Shown: one piece after another, positions 31,992 to 44,525 of the stretch
Layout: every line of letters starts with the position of its first letter
How positions within the stretch are numbered: position 1 is the first letter of the stretch
Origin: Chara braunii
Taxonomy: Eukaryota > Streptophyta > Charophyceae > Charales > Characeae
Length of the DNA: 64,000 bases
Reading direction: 5' to 3'
NCBI GenBank assembly: GCA_003427395.1
Contig: BFEA01000495.1
Coordinates: 1,061,635-1,125,634, forward strand
Notes under the pieces: generated by a model
Databases searched by the model: none
Seen by the model: the letters and a program-made list of their open reading frames with translations, nothing else
Told to the model about the DNA's origin: nothing
Position numbers and translations under genes: made by a program

Positions 31992-33729
31992 TCATGGGGA
32001 GGACGCCAGATGATCCACTAAACATGAAGGCCCTGACGAAGACGAAACCCGTTGATCTGGCCGAGAAAGTTGAAGCATACGAGATTCAATAGCCTCGCGT
32101 CTTCTCTCCAATGAACGCAGCCCCGAGAGCAAATTAAACTTTCCCCAGGAAAGGAGACCGAGTCGAATCGCCCGAGCCCTGTTACCCAACTTTGCGGTCA
32201 CCAAGAGGGTCGTGACTATTAGACCGGAGACACCGTCAATCATGAGTCACCATCGTCACCTTCACGCCAGATGATGACCACCGCGAAGCAAAAAGGACGA
32301 GACCTCATAAACGCATAGCCAGGAGAGAATCACAATCATAATCCTGCCCAGTTTCGTCACCACGAACGTAAGCAGCGCATCCAATGAACCAAGGGAACGC
32401 CTGGCAAAGCGATCCACATCTAGAATCCACTATCGAAAGGCTTCAAAACTTCCTTGAAGGAGTGGAAGCACCAAGGATTCATGCCTTCCCATAAGGTCAG
32501 CCACAAGGATGAGAGTCCCAACAGCCATCAAATGAAACACCTCCATCCACACAGACTATCCCTTAACTTCAATTTCTTTGCCAAGAGGTTTGAGTTTTAT
32601 CGCCAAACGGGAGGACCTCGCCCTTAAGTAACCATCTCCACTCTCCTCCAGCCACTACTCGCTATGGTTCTTGAGGACGAGACCCTAGCCTCAACCAGCA
32701 TCAGATGAGCGGTCGCGCAAGTTCAGAAGAGGTTCATCGCACAGGCCAACACGTCAAAAAGGAGGTGTCGGCTGATGCGCAAGTCAAACCGTCAAAACGT
32801 TGCCATCACCCAGATGTCAACTCCATGCTGAAAGGGAAGCAACACTTGCTTGCCGGCTGACCCGACCACCTACACCCGAACCGACAACCCCTAGCCTCCG
32901 TCGATATCCACCAAACTGTTCTGCTAGTCACTCCTCACCTCCACCAACCGATTCGACTCACACACCAAGTCTCAGTGAGAGGTCTGTTGTCTCTGTCAAC
33001 CGAGGCGCTGAAATCCCAACCATGTCAGTTGGATGAGCGTCGCCATCACTCATATTTTCCTTAACTAGAGAGTACCGCCATCGTCACTCTTGCTAACTTG
33101 TCCTAATGCCTATGACCTTATGGCGCCTCTGCCATCACCTACAATCTACTTCATAGACTAACCTTAGAAACCCTAAACACCTACACCCAAACCGACAACC
33201 CCTAACCTCCATCGGTATCCGTCGTCATTCACCGCCATTCGCACAATGCAAAGGGTTTCATTCGCCACCATTCACAGTTTTTCTCTTTTTTTTCCCCACA
33301 CTTAGGCGTGCATGGATAAGTCCTTAAGAGAAGCAAATGACTACTGGCCGGATAAAACAGGTAGTGGACGTAATGGTCGATTGCAAAGGGTGTTGAGAGA
33401 GCTTAGGGCATGTCAGGCGGAGTAGGACTGAGACCACCCCACCTTTTGTGCAAACAAAAATGAGAACGAATCTTCTACTTAAGTACGGGAAGATACATTG
33501 TCCGTCAACTGCAACTTTCAGCTCTACCTCAATTATGCATGCAACAGAAAAATTATCGGGGTTTTATTTTTTGTTGATCATGGGGCCTCCCCCCTTTTAA
33601 ATTGTTTAAAAACTGTTATCAAATGTTTATCCTGGGACATGCCCCATGCTCAACAGAAAGTGATGGAAACCAACGTTTGTGAGTTATATAGACCACCTGA
33701 AGTGACAGGTTAAACATTTGAACTTTGTG

Positions 33730-33855
33730 TTGAACAACTGTTGACAATATGTTTATACTATGCCGATCAACAGTTCAGTTGTTGAAGTCTGTGTTGGTAA
33801 ACTGTTGATAATTTGTTGATACTGTGTTTATCAACAGTTTATCATAGGACTTCGT
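33730..33855. repeat. Cluster of ACTGTTGAT hairpins
   Basis: A perfect 14-bp inverted repeat, TAAACTGTTGATAA/TTATCAACAGTTTA, spans 33798-33851. An adjacent one, AACTGTTGA/TCAACAGTT with flanking AACAACTG/CAGTTGTT, lies in 33731-33787. The core is the same with different outer bases. No target duplication or transposon end was recognised. Confidence 0.75.
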
Positions 33856-34841
33856 GTTGGATATCATGTTGGAGTCGTGATGAAAATGTGATGACATTAT
33901 GATGAATTCGTTTTAGAAATATGAAGGTATTATGATGAAATTATGGTGGACGTCTGCTGGGGTGGTTACCGATTGATATTAATGCATGCATGCGTCCATC
34001 GGAGCAGAGGGGAGCATTTGGGTGTGGAACGCCGTATCTAGCTTAGTTTTCCGACTGCCATATGTTCGTTGCAATGTGGGTTGCGTGTACATAGTACCAT
34101 CATATTGCCCTCCCTCCCCCCCATATGTGATCTGATGTGCACTTGTATTTCGTGTAAGAACTGACACTCATAGAGTTAGGAAAAACACTTGTGAAAAACA
34201 AATGTAGTCCTGGGGTAGAGTATTCATCACAGACTTCTATTTTTATCACGTGGCGGTACAACCATGGTCTAAGCATAACAGATAACCATGGTCCAAACTT
34301 TTTTGCCAATGATTCATACTAATTTCAGACCCGTTGACATATTATTGCCTCACTGTGATTGATCTGTTGTGAGACCCATGTTCAGTTGTTGGAGAGGATG
34401 GGATGGTCCAGATAGAAAAAAACGACATTGTTTTTAACAACGGTTTTCTACTTCAATATTTCAACACGGTTTGGGATCGGGGATGAGACTTCTCGTTTAA
34501 GGAAGGAATGTTTGTTTTTATAAGTGAGCGCATACTCTATTGGATAACCCTTAATACACAATTCGATTAGAGTAATATGATATTTCTAAAACACGGTCGC
34601 AAGGTTCCACAAAAAAAAAAAAAACAATCACGGTAGACTGACACTCTTGTACACATTGTTTAAGTGGACATCATGTACACATGCTCGCTGTTACCATGAC
34701 AATAAGTAAGGATAAAAGGTTATGTCGAAACTTCTGCTATCTCAGGAACACGAACAGATAATTGCTTATATATCCACAAATTATCATTGATGTCAAAATG
34801 ATCCATAACTAAAGTGTCTTTGTCTCTCATTTCATTGCAAT

Positions 34842-34856
34842 CCCCCCCCCCCCCCC

Positions 34857-34950
<94 letters not shown>
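34842..34950. repeat. Poly-C followed by (TC)n
   Basis: A run of 26 C passes into about 41 TC units, a compound simple repeat. Confidence 0.97.
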
Positions 34951-34951
<1 letters not shown>

Positions 34952-35256
34952 CAAATAAGCGAGTCTCGCTTTGTTTTCCTTCAGGTGACGCTCGGCCACT
35001 TCCAGTCTCATGGTTATGTACTGGGGGCCATATCATCACATTAAGGCACATCTGTCATAAGATATGACACCCCGTACGCAACTTTTTCTACCCCACCCAC
35101 ACTAATTCGTTTTCTTCGCACGAGACCATGCTATACATGAACTTCCATTATTCTTGGATCTCTCTCTTCCATTATGTCGCCTCTGTCGAAATAACAAAAC
35201 TGTCACCGACCTTCTTTCAAGGTCTTGCGATAAAGTTTGCGGTTGTGTCTGTGGGG

Positions 35257-36349
35257 CTAAGATTTCGAATAAGTTAAACTCTTCTCGTCGACTTCACTTC
35301 CCTCTTTCTTTGTTTTCTCTGCATTGTAGTACTGTGTTGCCACATCCGCCACACGTGTGTCGCGGTCGAGCTTGAAAATGCAGAAACTCATTACTTTGTC
35401 TCGGTTCCGTGCTGCATTTACTATGTTGTTCTTTATATCGGTCATTTTCAACAAGTGATCCGACGCCTTGCTTGACTTGTTTGTCTGTTCTATGTCTGTG
35501 CGAATCACAGACTCTGTGTAATAACAATCCCGGATATGTCAATGTCACACACCCTCTCCGGCGTTGTCATATCTGGGTCCTATATGTTAACGAACAAACC
35601 ATCATAAGTGACCTCCCTTCCTCTTACATGACGTAGACAAATATTATCCTCCCCAAAAAATACTTTCCCCTTTATAACTGGTGACAACACGGGGTTTTCA
35701 ATCGGGATTGTGAATTCTCTTCTCGTTGCATCCTCGTTGCACATAAAAAATTTCTCGAACTCTAACATCTCCCTGTCCAAACAACGTGAGATGAACTCCC
35801 CATTTATGTAAAATGTACTCAAACAGTTTCCAATCATATCGCGGATTAAAATCCTAATCTCCCTATATTCACAAGGAATGGTTGACGAAACCCAACCCCA
35901 CCGTGTATCCCGTCTTGCATCATTATCCTTAAGAACTTCATCCTCAACTCTTTTGTTGTCAGAAACCACCCATCGCTGGGTCCATTCCTCACGATTGTAA
36001 AAAATGTCATTACGCCGTACCTCCCCCTTTTCTACCAATGTCTCCCAAAGAACATTTGTGTATTTTTCCAAATCCTTAACCGCCACGCCATCATTCATCT
36101 TTTTCAGTTGGTCGAAAACAATGGTTGTCGTAAAGTAGCTTCATGTTGCCAATTTTGCCGGACGATACGGAACCCACGTTTCACCACTCTTAAAGGCGAT
36201 GCAGTGTTCACCACCGATCAACCCTAGTTGCACCTTGTCGGGTTCCCAATTGATATCGTACTCGAATTGCGTTCTTGCTTCAGTCTTGGTGACATAGTCG
36301 CTAGCAACTGTGTAGACTGTAGTGTCTTTGTTGGTTGTCCTCTCTCCGT
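35257..36349 (-). pseudogene. 3' part of an unrecognised gene interrupted by the solo LTR
   Basis: From the insertion site at 36349 a coherent frame runs ERTTNKDTTVYTVASDYVTK, then FEYDINWEPDKVQLGL, to a single TGA at 36141-36143. It continues in the same phase for a further 172-aa frame to 35580 (for example YREIRILIRDMIGNCLSTFY). Another protein-like frame follows at 35257-35508 (LDRDTRVADVATQYYNAEK). Composition is mixed and unlike the retroelements. The frame can also be followed across the LTR into 43817-43870. I recognise no family. Confidence 0.5.
36346..36349. repeat. Solo-LTR target duplication, left copy (CCGT)
   Basis: CCGT precedes TGTCGAGTGC here and follows GCCAACA at 43817-43820. 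Confidence 0.85.
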
Positions 36350-36700
36350 TGTCGAGTGCATCGGCCTGACACCGCTCAAGGGCAGCGCGGGACCCTCCCG
36401 GCCGCGTCACGCAGAAGTTCGTTTTAATCCTTAGTCGCGGATATACATGGAGCTTCTGCAAGCCGCTCTGGCCGAGTGCGCCAGCCATACCTCTCGCGAG
36501 CCCCTACGACAGGACAGGACCTACGTGAGGCACGACTTACCTCCACCTTACGGAAGCTGTCACCTCCCTTGGGTGGGCGTATCCCCGCCGAGCTACCAGT
36601 CCACATTACGAAAGCTAATCAGTTGCAATCGCAGAGGTGGACCAGCCGAGGGTGTTTCTCGTTCGCTGTAGCATAGGGGGTGCGCGCGGTAATACTCCTC
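36350..36700 (-). repeat. Conserved LTR terminal block, solo copy
   Basis: Shares CGCGTCACGCAGAAGTT, GAAGCTGTCAC, GGGCGTATCCC and GCCGAGGGTGTTT (plus strand) with the L2, T1 and L1 copies. Confidence 0.8.
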
Positions 36701-38099
36701 TATCGGAACCTCACGCGAATCGACATCTTGGGGGGCTGAAGTCCCAAGCGCGGCCCGTCGTCGGTCGACTAGGACGTAGCCCACTCACCACACGCATAAC
36801 ACTATAAAGAACATAAAAATAAAAACACACACACATACGTACATATACATATACAGAACGACACTGAACAAAGAACGCGACAACACTCTTAATCCTTTAG
36901 TAGTCATCCCATAACTCTCTGACGCGAAAATCGGATAGGCGTCGTGCGCGAGACTTTGTATAAAACCATACGGACTCAGGATTTACTCATATCGACTAGC
37001 AATGCACTCACACGCAAGCAGTGACAGTGATAGCATACTATGTAGTACCCATACTCATGCGATCCTTGTTAATCTCGAGGGTCGTGCTCGACAGCCAAGT
37101 GTTGGCTCGCATGCGCCTTGAGGGTTAATCTCTCGACGCTGGACAACGCAAACTGTTGTTGAAAACCACACCCTCTTCTGCACCCTGCGGAGAGTGGGTG
37201 GTACACAGGTTCATACCTGTGGTGACAATTGTCTCTTATTGCCCTGGAGACCCGCTCCATCTTCTAGGGTATGGGGAGAAATCAAGGGGTTTGACTTTGA
37301 CGACTGTCATAGACTACAACGTCCAACTATAAAAATTCTAAAAAGCAAAGGAAAAAAAAGAATCTTCCTTCTCTCTCAATGCATAATATGTTTAACCCTT
37401 ATGCACGGTCATGATAGGCCGCGCGAACACTCAGAGCCTATGTATGTACATATATGAATAAGGGATATTAATATAGGACGATCACTTCTCACAGTCACAG
37501 TGAGACTCATCTAAGCCACATATATTTGTAATCGTAGTCAGTCACATCCGGAGTCCGAACCACAAACATACCTGCAATCACATCAAAGATCCAACAAAAG
37601 TCCACACACTACTCGGGGTCAACTTCAACCATTCGTTGTAATCATACCCCTTGCTTTAGCCATACAAACCTCACTTTTGTAAAACTCCCCGAAATAAATA
37701 CTCAGTACTTTTGTTAAATGACTATTCAATAAAGTCCGGGTGAAAACACAATGAAACAATTCAAATCACAAAGCTAAAACCTTTAGGTTGAGTGGCAAGA
37801 GTGGATTGAAGTTGAATTGTAAACCGACGAATCGACAACCGACCTGTTATCAGTGATAACAGAATGTGATCCTTGTAGGATCAAGCTGAATCTAACCCAA
37901 AATCTTGAATCATTCGATTAAGAGGCCCTGTAACACATGACAAATCAATCCCCCAAGCAAAGTCTATAAGTCCAAGGAGAATAATCTCCACACCACGATC
38001 TCACCAACCGTTTTACTTAACTAAGCCTAAATTTACCTCTAAGTCAGTGCCCAAAGCAAAGGTAGACTAATGGCACAATCTCCCCTATTCAGGGTGGAT

Positions 38100-38440
38100 C
38101 GCTAGGATCGTCACCTTACAAAATATAATCCATCTCCTTTAAACTAAGAAAATTTCGGCAGCGCTTCCCATAGAAGAAAACTGTCTCTTCAAAATTTATA
38201 TCAACCAAAATATGAAAACAGAAGTAGCCTTTAACTTTCCAAAGTCCAATTTTGTCAAACTCCCTGAATTAGCAAAAATTTGGGCAACACTCCCTTTAGA
38301 AAATGAGACTTCCCAGATTTCTACTAAGCCATATAATTTAGACAAGTTGAACCTTCGAAAAGTTAAAATTTGACTAACTCCTAGGATTTGTAGAAATTTC
38401 GGCAGCGCTTCCCGTAGAGAAAGTAGTTTACCAAAATTTA
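38100..38440 (-). repeat. GCGCTGCC-box array, solo LTR copy
   Basis: The plus strand shows TTTCGGCAGCGCTTCCC (near 38153 and 38398) and diverged forms (TTTGGGCAACACTCCC near 38278). In the LTR sense these read as a hairpin followed by GCGCTGCCGAAA, as in array H4 of L1. Confidence 0.7.
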
Positions 38441-38736
38441 TACAAAGCCAAGTATAACAAATGATCTACGAAAATGCAAAAATTAACTGAGGAAAAAATA
38501 AAGTTAACTAAAAAAATGCAAAAATTGAACTAACTCCTATCGCTCTAGCACGTGGCGAACCTCTAAAGCAACTACCTGTCAAACTAAACCTCAGACTAAG
38601 TAGTGGCCTCACTCAATCACATGCAGGCCAAACCACAAAGGTAAGTACTTTCACCATCCCCAAAGTCATTTTAGCAAACAATTGTTTATAATCTTTCAAT
38701 GATTTATCCCTTGATACCCAACTTACATAGGGTATT

Positions 38737-39356
38737 GAGATTGGTCATTCGTCTCAGAAACAATGCCAACTCTTTGCCTTAGTTATACACGAACAGGTTG
38801 CATAACTACTTTTCTCTTCATTGGACATATGACTAAACCATTCGTCTTAGAAATAATGCTCAGTCGCCCTGGGCTGTTTAAATAGCCAAGTTATAAATAT
38901 CTCTCTGAACTTTACTCTTGAAAGTGAGTGTAGGGCTGGACCATTCGTCTTAGAAACAATGCCCAGCCTGCCCAGGTTACCTTTAATTATAACTCTTAAT
39001 TATACTCTCTTCATTGTGATAAGGCTATAGTCAGACCATTCATCTTAGAAACAATGTCTGGTTAGCCTTGTTCTCATTAACATATAAACATATAGAAATA
39101 TAGAGAACCCTATTCCTTTGTTCTCATTATAATCTTGTGGCTTCAGACTTAGACCATTCATCTTAGAAACAATGTGTAGTCTTTGGTCTGAACCTCCCTC
39201 AGAACAAAACAAAAACTTAAACTCCATCAATCAGGCAGACCCTCAAAAATAAAAACAGCAACCAGACCATTCATCTTAGAAACAATGCCTGACCCTTCAG
39301 AAAACAGCCAAATAAACATAGCAGTCAGACCATTCGTCTTAGAAACAATGTCTGAC
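38737..39356 (-). repeat. Hairpin array H2 (conserved loop, variable stems)
   Basis: Seven copies of CATTCRTCTTAGAAACAATG (plus strand) are closed by different complementary stems: GAG-TTGG/CCAA-CTC (38737-38772), GACT/AGTC (38831-38864), GGCTGG/CCAGCC (38934-38968), AAGGCTA plus CAGAC with GTCTG plus TAGCCTT (39021-39068), AGACT/AGTCT (39145-39182), GTCAGAC/GTCTGAC (39324-39356). The copy at 39263-39292 is weak. The loop corresponds, reversed, to that of H1 (AGACATTGTTTCTAAG against AGACATGTTCCATAAG). Confidence 0.85.
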
Positions 39357-39619
39357 CTTATAAGACTCACTCAAGCACAAGCAAAACTGCCTTCCTCCCA
39401 GCGTTCCCCGTGATGCAACCCCTTGTTATAATCTGCTTTCAGACAAACAAAACAAAACTGAAACTGCCGTTATACATACGCTCTTTTGCTTAGTCTGATT
39501 TGTATCCTGAAAATCAAATTACAAGTCAAAGTAGGGCTACACACCATATACTCAATCAAACATGCAATGGGCAATACAGATAGGGGCTATAATCTGGGTT
39601 TATAGAGGGGGATGGAAAG

Positions 39620-39690
39620 TTACCTTTCAGTTTCCTGCGTCCAGAACTCCTCCTGAATTCCGACAGAGTTCCCGCAATCGGTGGGGTAAC
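39620..39690 (-). repeat. Conserved LTR module M, solo copy
   Basis: CTGCGTCCAGAACTCC followed by CCGACAGAGTTCCCGCAATCGG (read in two pieces) matches 4312-4376 and 8930-8996. It is followed by a second conserved GGTTGCAATCCCGCC also found in L1 (4263-4280). Confidence 0.6.
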
Positions 39691-40749
39691 CTCTCACGTA
39701 GTCCTTGCTGCGGTCCTGCGGGTTGCAATCCCGCCGCCTTCCTCTCAGAACAGGATTAGACTTAGAGTAAGAAGGATAGAAGTAGCAACATTAAGACTCT
39801 TAGATACAAGAGGGGTGCTCTCAGACTCGCACGAGAGGGCCTTGGTTCCTTGACTTGCTTGACGGCCCCGCAATGATGGCCATAGTCCGCAACATCGTGG
39901 TCAACTAAAGCCAGATCATCAGCCGTTGACTCCCTGACAACCTTCCCTTCCAACTCGCAATGATACCCCTCTCGTCGAATGCAATCTCCTCCTCAAGCCA
40001 CAACAATGGCCTCCCTTTCGGCCCTTCAAGTTGTAGGAGCGACCCTCCCTCCAAGATGCAACTCTTCCAGCCCCCCCCCCTTTTTCGTGCGCATGCTGAT
40101 AAGGTGGACGACACTTCAGCCCATCAGCGGAAATTGTCTAAAGCAGAGATAGGAATCGGTCCGAAACGCGACAATAATGGTTTGCCAATCATCCACAACA
40201 GCCATGCATCATGGCCTGTGTCTAACTCGAACCTGGCTATAGCAGTCTTTATGCGGACGGAGGGGAAACAGAAAAACTGGCGGAGTTTAAAAATTGGACA
40301 GGCAGCCCGCTCGATAGTGAGACTCAGGCAATATACTGAGTCGACCGGACAGTATTTGCTCAGAAACAACGAGGTGCGTCTAGCAGCAGGCCTGGCTATT
40401 GGTACGTGCGGCTCGCTACTGCAAAGCCCAGAGGCGGGGCAATGAGCAGGCTCGTATCCAACAGCAGTCCCGGTCCTCCCCACTCCCTTAGTCAAGGCAG
40501 GTCCATCCACAACAGGCAAGTATCCTGTCCTCGTAGCTGGCTTCTCACAGCTACGTATGTTCGAATTGCAGTCTAATCTCCATTCCCGCTCATGCCCACC
40601 TTCGAGTCCCATCAGTCAGGCCCATTCTCCCGACGGGCCTTCTCTTTCTTCTGATTATCTGTTCTCGGTCGTGGATGCGACTGACTTCTAAGGGTAAGGA
40701 AAACAACTGTGGAGGCGGTGGCCATAGCCAGGTACGTGTGCCCCGCCAA

Positions 40750-40752
<3 letters not shown>

Positions 40753-40802
<50 letters not shown>
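40753..40802. repeat. (CT)n microsatellite
   Basis: About 25 CT units inside the solo LTR, absent from the corresponding part of L1. Confidence 0.95.
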
Positions 40803-40807
<5 letters not shown>

Positions 40808-43773
40808 CACCAGGCATAAAATGAGACAGTCATCCCAGCGAGTGATCCCGAGAGTGAGGACGACTGCAAGCAATATTGCAGTCGCTCATAAGCCGTCAGT
40901 ACCCAATCAACACTGGAACGTGATGGCAAAGAAAACGACCACCGTGGGAAGGCGAACACGACCATGGTCTCAACAGGGGGCGCACACTGTGGACAACACC
41001 GCGGCCACGAGGAATGATTCGATCACGCCGAGTAGCGAGATGAGCCCGTTGAATACAAGGAATAGCACAACTTCGAATTTGTGCACCGCGATCCTACTCA
41101 CAAAATGTGCAAAATGAGAATGAATCTTCCGCTAGAAGATGGGAAGATACATCACCAATTTTGTCTTGTGTTCCCTCCTTTCCTGCCTCAAGCCCTGCGC
41201 CTGATCTACTCGATACCCTCTTTCTCTTTCTCAATCCTCCCTTCCTTTATTGTCCTTCTCCTTACCTTATTCATGCTCCCAATGCTTTTCTCCGAATCAC
41301 TCAAAGAAGATACAGACGTCCGCGCACCCGCGTGAGCAGGACACGGGGAGGAGGCTATCGAGGCTTGAAGATGGCCCACGGATTAGAGGTGCCTCGTACA
41401 GAAACAACGAAGGCGGCTGCAGAGTGAAACGACCATCACAACTCGAAGTCACGGCCGCGGGAGATGAAAGGTGAGTCCGCTCAGGCGCCAATCCCATTCC
41501 TCACCAGAGTCACCACGCATATAAAGTGGTGATGAATCTTCCTCTGAAACACGGGAAGGTACGTGGCCATGTATTGGAATTTCCCGTTGTTGCCCCGCAG
41601 CCCCTACCCCTTGTAGTGGTTAAACCTACGCCCGAATCAAGATTCTGCCGCGGCCATTTGATCCGGACCACCTCGAAACCCCCACTTAGCATCTTGTCTC
41701 GCTCGATTCCATGAAGGAACGAGCAAGATACATGATTTTAGTCGTAGCTTTTTCTTTTTCCCTTCTCCTCGACTGTTCTCCGCGCAACCCTTTTTCTTAC
41801 TACCTCTTTCTTCTCTCACTAATCACCCAAACTAACGATGAATTCGAATTCGCCTCACCCTCAAACCCCAATTTTGACGCCTATTCCACTCGATTCCATC
41901 AAGAATCGAGTGGCCTCTCGATTTCTTCTTCCCGTTTTTCCTCCCCTCCGCCATAGCCCGGGCGCACCACTTTTGCTACTAACCTCCTATCCTACACCTC
42001 TAACACCAAAACTAACGTCGTGATTGCGTTCGCCCGGGGCAAAAACCCCGAAATCAACTCCTTGTTTGCCCGATTCGGCCAAGGAACGGGCGAGCTATGG
42101 TTTATCTGCCCTGCCATATCTCCTTTCTTCTCCACCTTCACCCCGAATGCATCTGGCGCGCAATCCATCCAGATTCTTTCCTTCCTCCCCTTGCACTCGA
42201 TGCCTTTGTCTCGCTACCTCTCCTCCTGCCCCTGCTCCTTGCGCCCAGCTTTGCATCACCGGTAGCCCGGACTCGCCGACATTCCTTCGCTTTCACTCGC
42301 GCCTGTCTCCTCCGCTCTATACTGTTGCTTTGCTTGGTGGTGGCTGCCCCCACAATGCTCTGGCATCGTCCGCCCAGAAGGTCCACTGTCCTTCGAGCAT
42401 CCTCCTCATGAGTCTACCTGGCGCAGATCCACGCCGGGTTCATCCTCCCTTTTCATCATCCCCACCGGCCTCGGCTCTCTTTTCCCTGTCCGACTGCACC
42501 CAACACAGTGGCCGGCCTGGCAGCCTCTAGTGCGCTCAACTCGACCTCTCCGTCTGATAGTATCAAGCGAAGCGGCCTGCCTGCTCCTCATCAGCGCACC
42601 TCTCTCGACAGCAGCAAGCCCCACAACAACCCACAACCGGCTCAATAGCTCCCGCTGCCCTTAGGGAAACTTCGGAGGGAATCAACTACTACACTGTCTG
42701 GTTAGTTTTTCGCCCTTACGGTCAGGCCCGGTGAGCAGTGCGCCCAGCTGGCTTCACCGCCAGCCTGCGACAACTTCTCGGCTCAACTAGGCTCAGGCAG
42801 AGCCCACCACCACCTCGAACCCATAATGGCCAAGCTCTTACTCTGACAACTGGCTGTGGAACTGAAGGCGCGGCTTGCTGCGAGGCCTATGTGTGGGCCT
42901 TGGTAAACCGGGCCCGGAATGGCCCTCTACAGTAGTAGCCAATATTCATTGGAGAACTTTGAAGACCGACGTGGAGAGGGGTTCCCCACGATCCGCAGCT
43001 TGCCACGACGTCGCCGCGATCTCCCAAAAGCGCCCCGAATACGCCGGAATCCGCAGGATACCAAAAAAGAGGCCCGTGCTCAAGGCCCTCGATCGTCGTG
43101 ACGACCTCCTAACCTAGCAACGCGCCTGAATCAACGAGCACCAGAGCAACATAATAATAACACAATAAAATAATAAAAGTATTTAGATTTTTTTAAGAGT
43201 CCGAAGACGGCAGACGGGGAAAAGGAACCGCCAATACCGCCCTGACGTTGCCGACGATAAAACAAAAGGGGATAGCCTCGCCGGGCCCTTGACCCCTCGG
43301 TCCCCTCGCGCTATTCTAATATCCTGCGTCATCGCCGCCCGGTCTTGATCCCTAAATCTCTCTGATGAAACTCCGACGTTATAACCAATAATGCTAGGCC
43401 CAAGGCTGGTTCTAGCACTGACGGACATCTAAATAAGCAAATACTGCGCGACACGCAGGCCCACCGAGACGTCCCCAAATCACATTGTGGTCGATGCCGT
43501 CCTTCGCACGCACAAGTAAATCGCAGGCAAGTACATCAACCAATGAGACATAATCTTTTTAATCCTAGTTTAATCAAAAGTTAGTAAAACAAAGTGGCCG
43601 GCACCCGCGCCGGCTTTACAATCATCAACCATAAGAAGATCACGCGCGCCTCAAATCCGCGCGCCCACTCACTCTTTATCTCAGTCAACCATCCAACCAC
43701 ATAAACAACGAAGACTACCGTAACTCGCGCAATATACTTAAACTTTGAGCTAAACTTATTTTCTGTTATCTGC

Positions 43774-43816
43774 AAAAAACAGGGCGGATATCCTTGTACG
43801 GGTAATCGCGCCAACA
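43774..43816 (-). repeat. Sense-5' terminal hairpin of the solo LTR
   Basis: The minus strand starts TGTTGGCGCG, then TACCCGTACAAGGATA and CCGCCC. It has the same design as the T1 and L2 LTR starts with weaker pairing. The L1 counterpart (746-790) keeps a perfect TACCCTTACAAGGGTA. Confidence 0.6.
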
Positions 43817-43820
43817 CCGT
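43817..43820. repeat. Solo-LTR target duplication, right copy (CCGT)
   Basis: Matches 36346-36349 exactly. Confidence 0.85.
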
Positions 43821-44118
43821 TTTCCACATCTGCATTTGCATGCTTGCAAATGACACCCAACAATTTTTCTGATTTTATTTCCAACGTAGGTCAATCGCTG
43901 ATATCGTTACCTGCTACCCCTGTCCCTGGATTGAGATCGCACTGGTTGTCAGTGCCTTCTTGAATATGATGTTCGATATCTGTTGTTGCAGGTCTTCAGT
44001 CGTGCATGCAAAAGTCTCACCCGCCATGGTCGTCGACACATTTGACACGTCCATCTATATAACACAAGACATGACAAACATTTGTGAGAACATGTGACGG
44101 CGGACACATTATTCATAA

Positions 44119-44125
<7 letters not shown>

Positions 44126-44186
<61 letters not shown>

Positions 44187-44205
44187 AAGAGAGAGAGAGA
44201 GACAA
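44126..44205. repeat. (AG)n microsatellite
   Basis: A nearly pure AG run within the interrupted gene region, inside what would be an intron. Confidence 0.95.
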
Positions 44206-44231
44206 AAAAAAAAAAACTTCTTTGAGAGAAA

Positions 44232-44525
44232 GAGAGTCTGTATGTGGAAGACATAAGTCTGGGTGGTAGGTTTTTGCAATTATGCAATATGAACAACACA
44301 CCCATAAGGAACCCCACATTTAAACACGGTTGGGAACTGGGTGTCACTTACGCCGGAATACGACAACCGCGTCTTCATATACGGCTCCCACATCTCAACC
44401 ACATCGTCATGAATGTATGTGGAAGACAAGTAAATGCAATGCAATACGAACAATACACACATGAAAAACCCCACATTTTTGCAAGGTTTGGAACTGGGTG
44501 CCACTTACGCCGGTGTCGGGCAGCC
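44232..44525 (-). repeat. Imperfect 175-bp tandem duplication
   Basis: Two copies (about 44232-44365 and 44408-44525) share GTATGTGGAAGACA, AACCCCACATTT and GGAACTGGGTG-CACTTACGCCGG. On the minus strand both carry the same GGC|GTAAGTG donor, so an exon-intron boundary has been duplicated. Confidence 0.8.

Larger units (their letters stand above)
31992..35256. other. Low-copy intergenic stretch
   Basis: Outside the LTRs. No convincing gene is seen. Contents noted separately are a hairpin cluster (33730-33855) and a C/TC tract (34842-34950). The first kilobase contains C-rich sequence with two diverged copies of CTACACCC(A/G)AACCGACAACCCC (near 32871 and 33182), suggesting an old local duplication. 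Confidence 0.5.
36350..43816 (-). mobile_element. 7.47-kb solo LTR, relative of the L1 LTR
   Basis: On the minus strand it starts TGTTGGCGCGATTACCC at 43816 and ends CTCGACA at 36350, and it is flanked by CCGT on both sides. It is collinear (inverted) with the two parts of the L1 LTR and thus shows the uninterrupted T1 target. No internal region is attached on either side, so it is a solo LTR left by recombination. It holds array H4-like (38100-38440), H2 (38737-39356), module M and a (CT)n run, with no gene supported. Inner GC-rich frames at 39960-42650 look like composition artefacts. Confidence 0.85.

Noticed and set aside
29400-38556. A DNA transposon with terminal inverted repeats longer than 2 kb
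   Set aside because: The arms are parts of two independently inserted LTRs. T1 splits one of them at ACGT, and CCGT flanks the other at 36346/43817.
39960-42650. Several GC-rich frames of 100-168 aa in the solo LTR
   Set aside because: The aligned part of the L1 LTR (1900-4000) does not preserve the frames, so they are not under coding selection.
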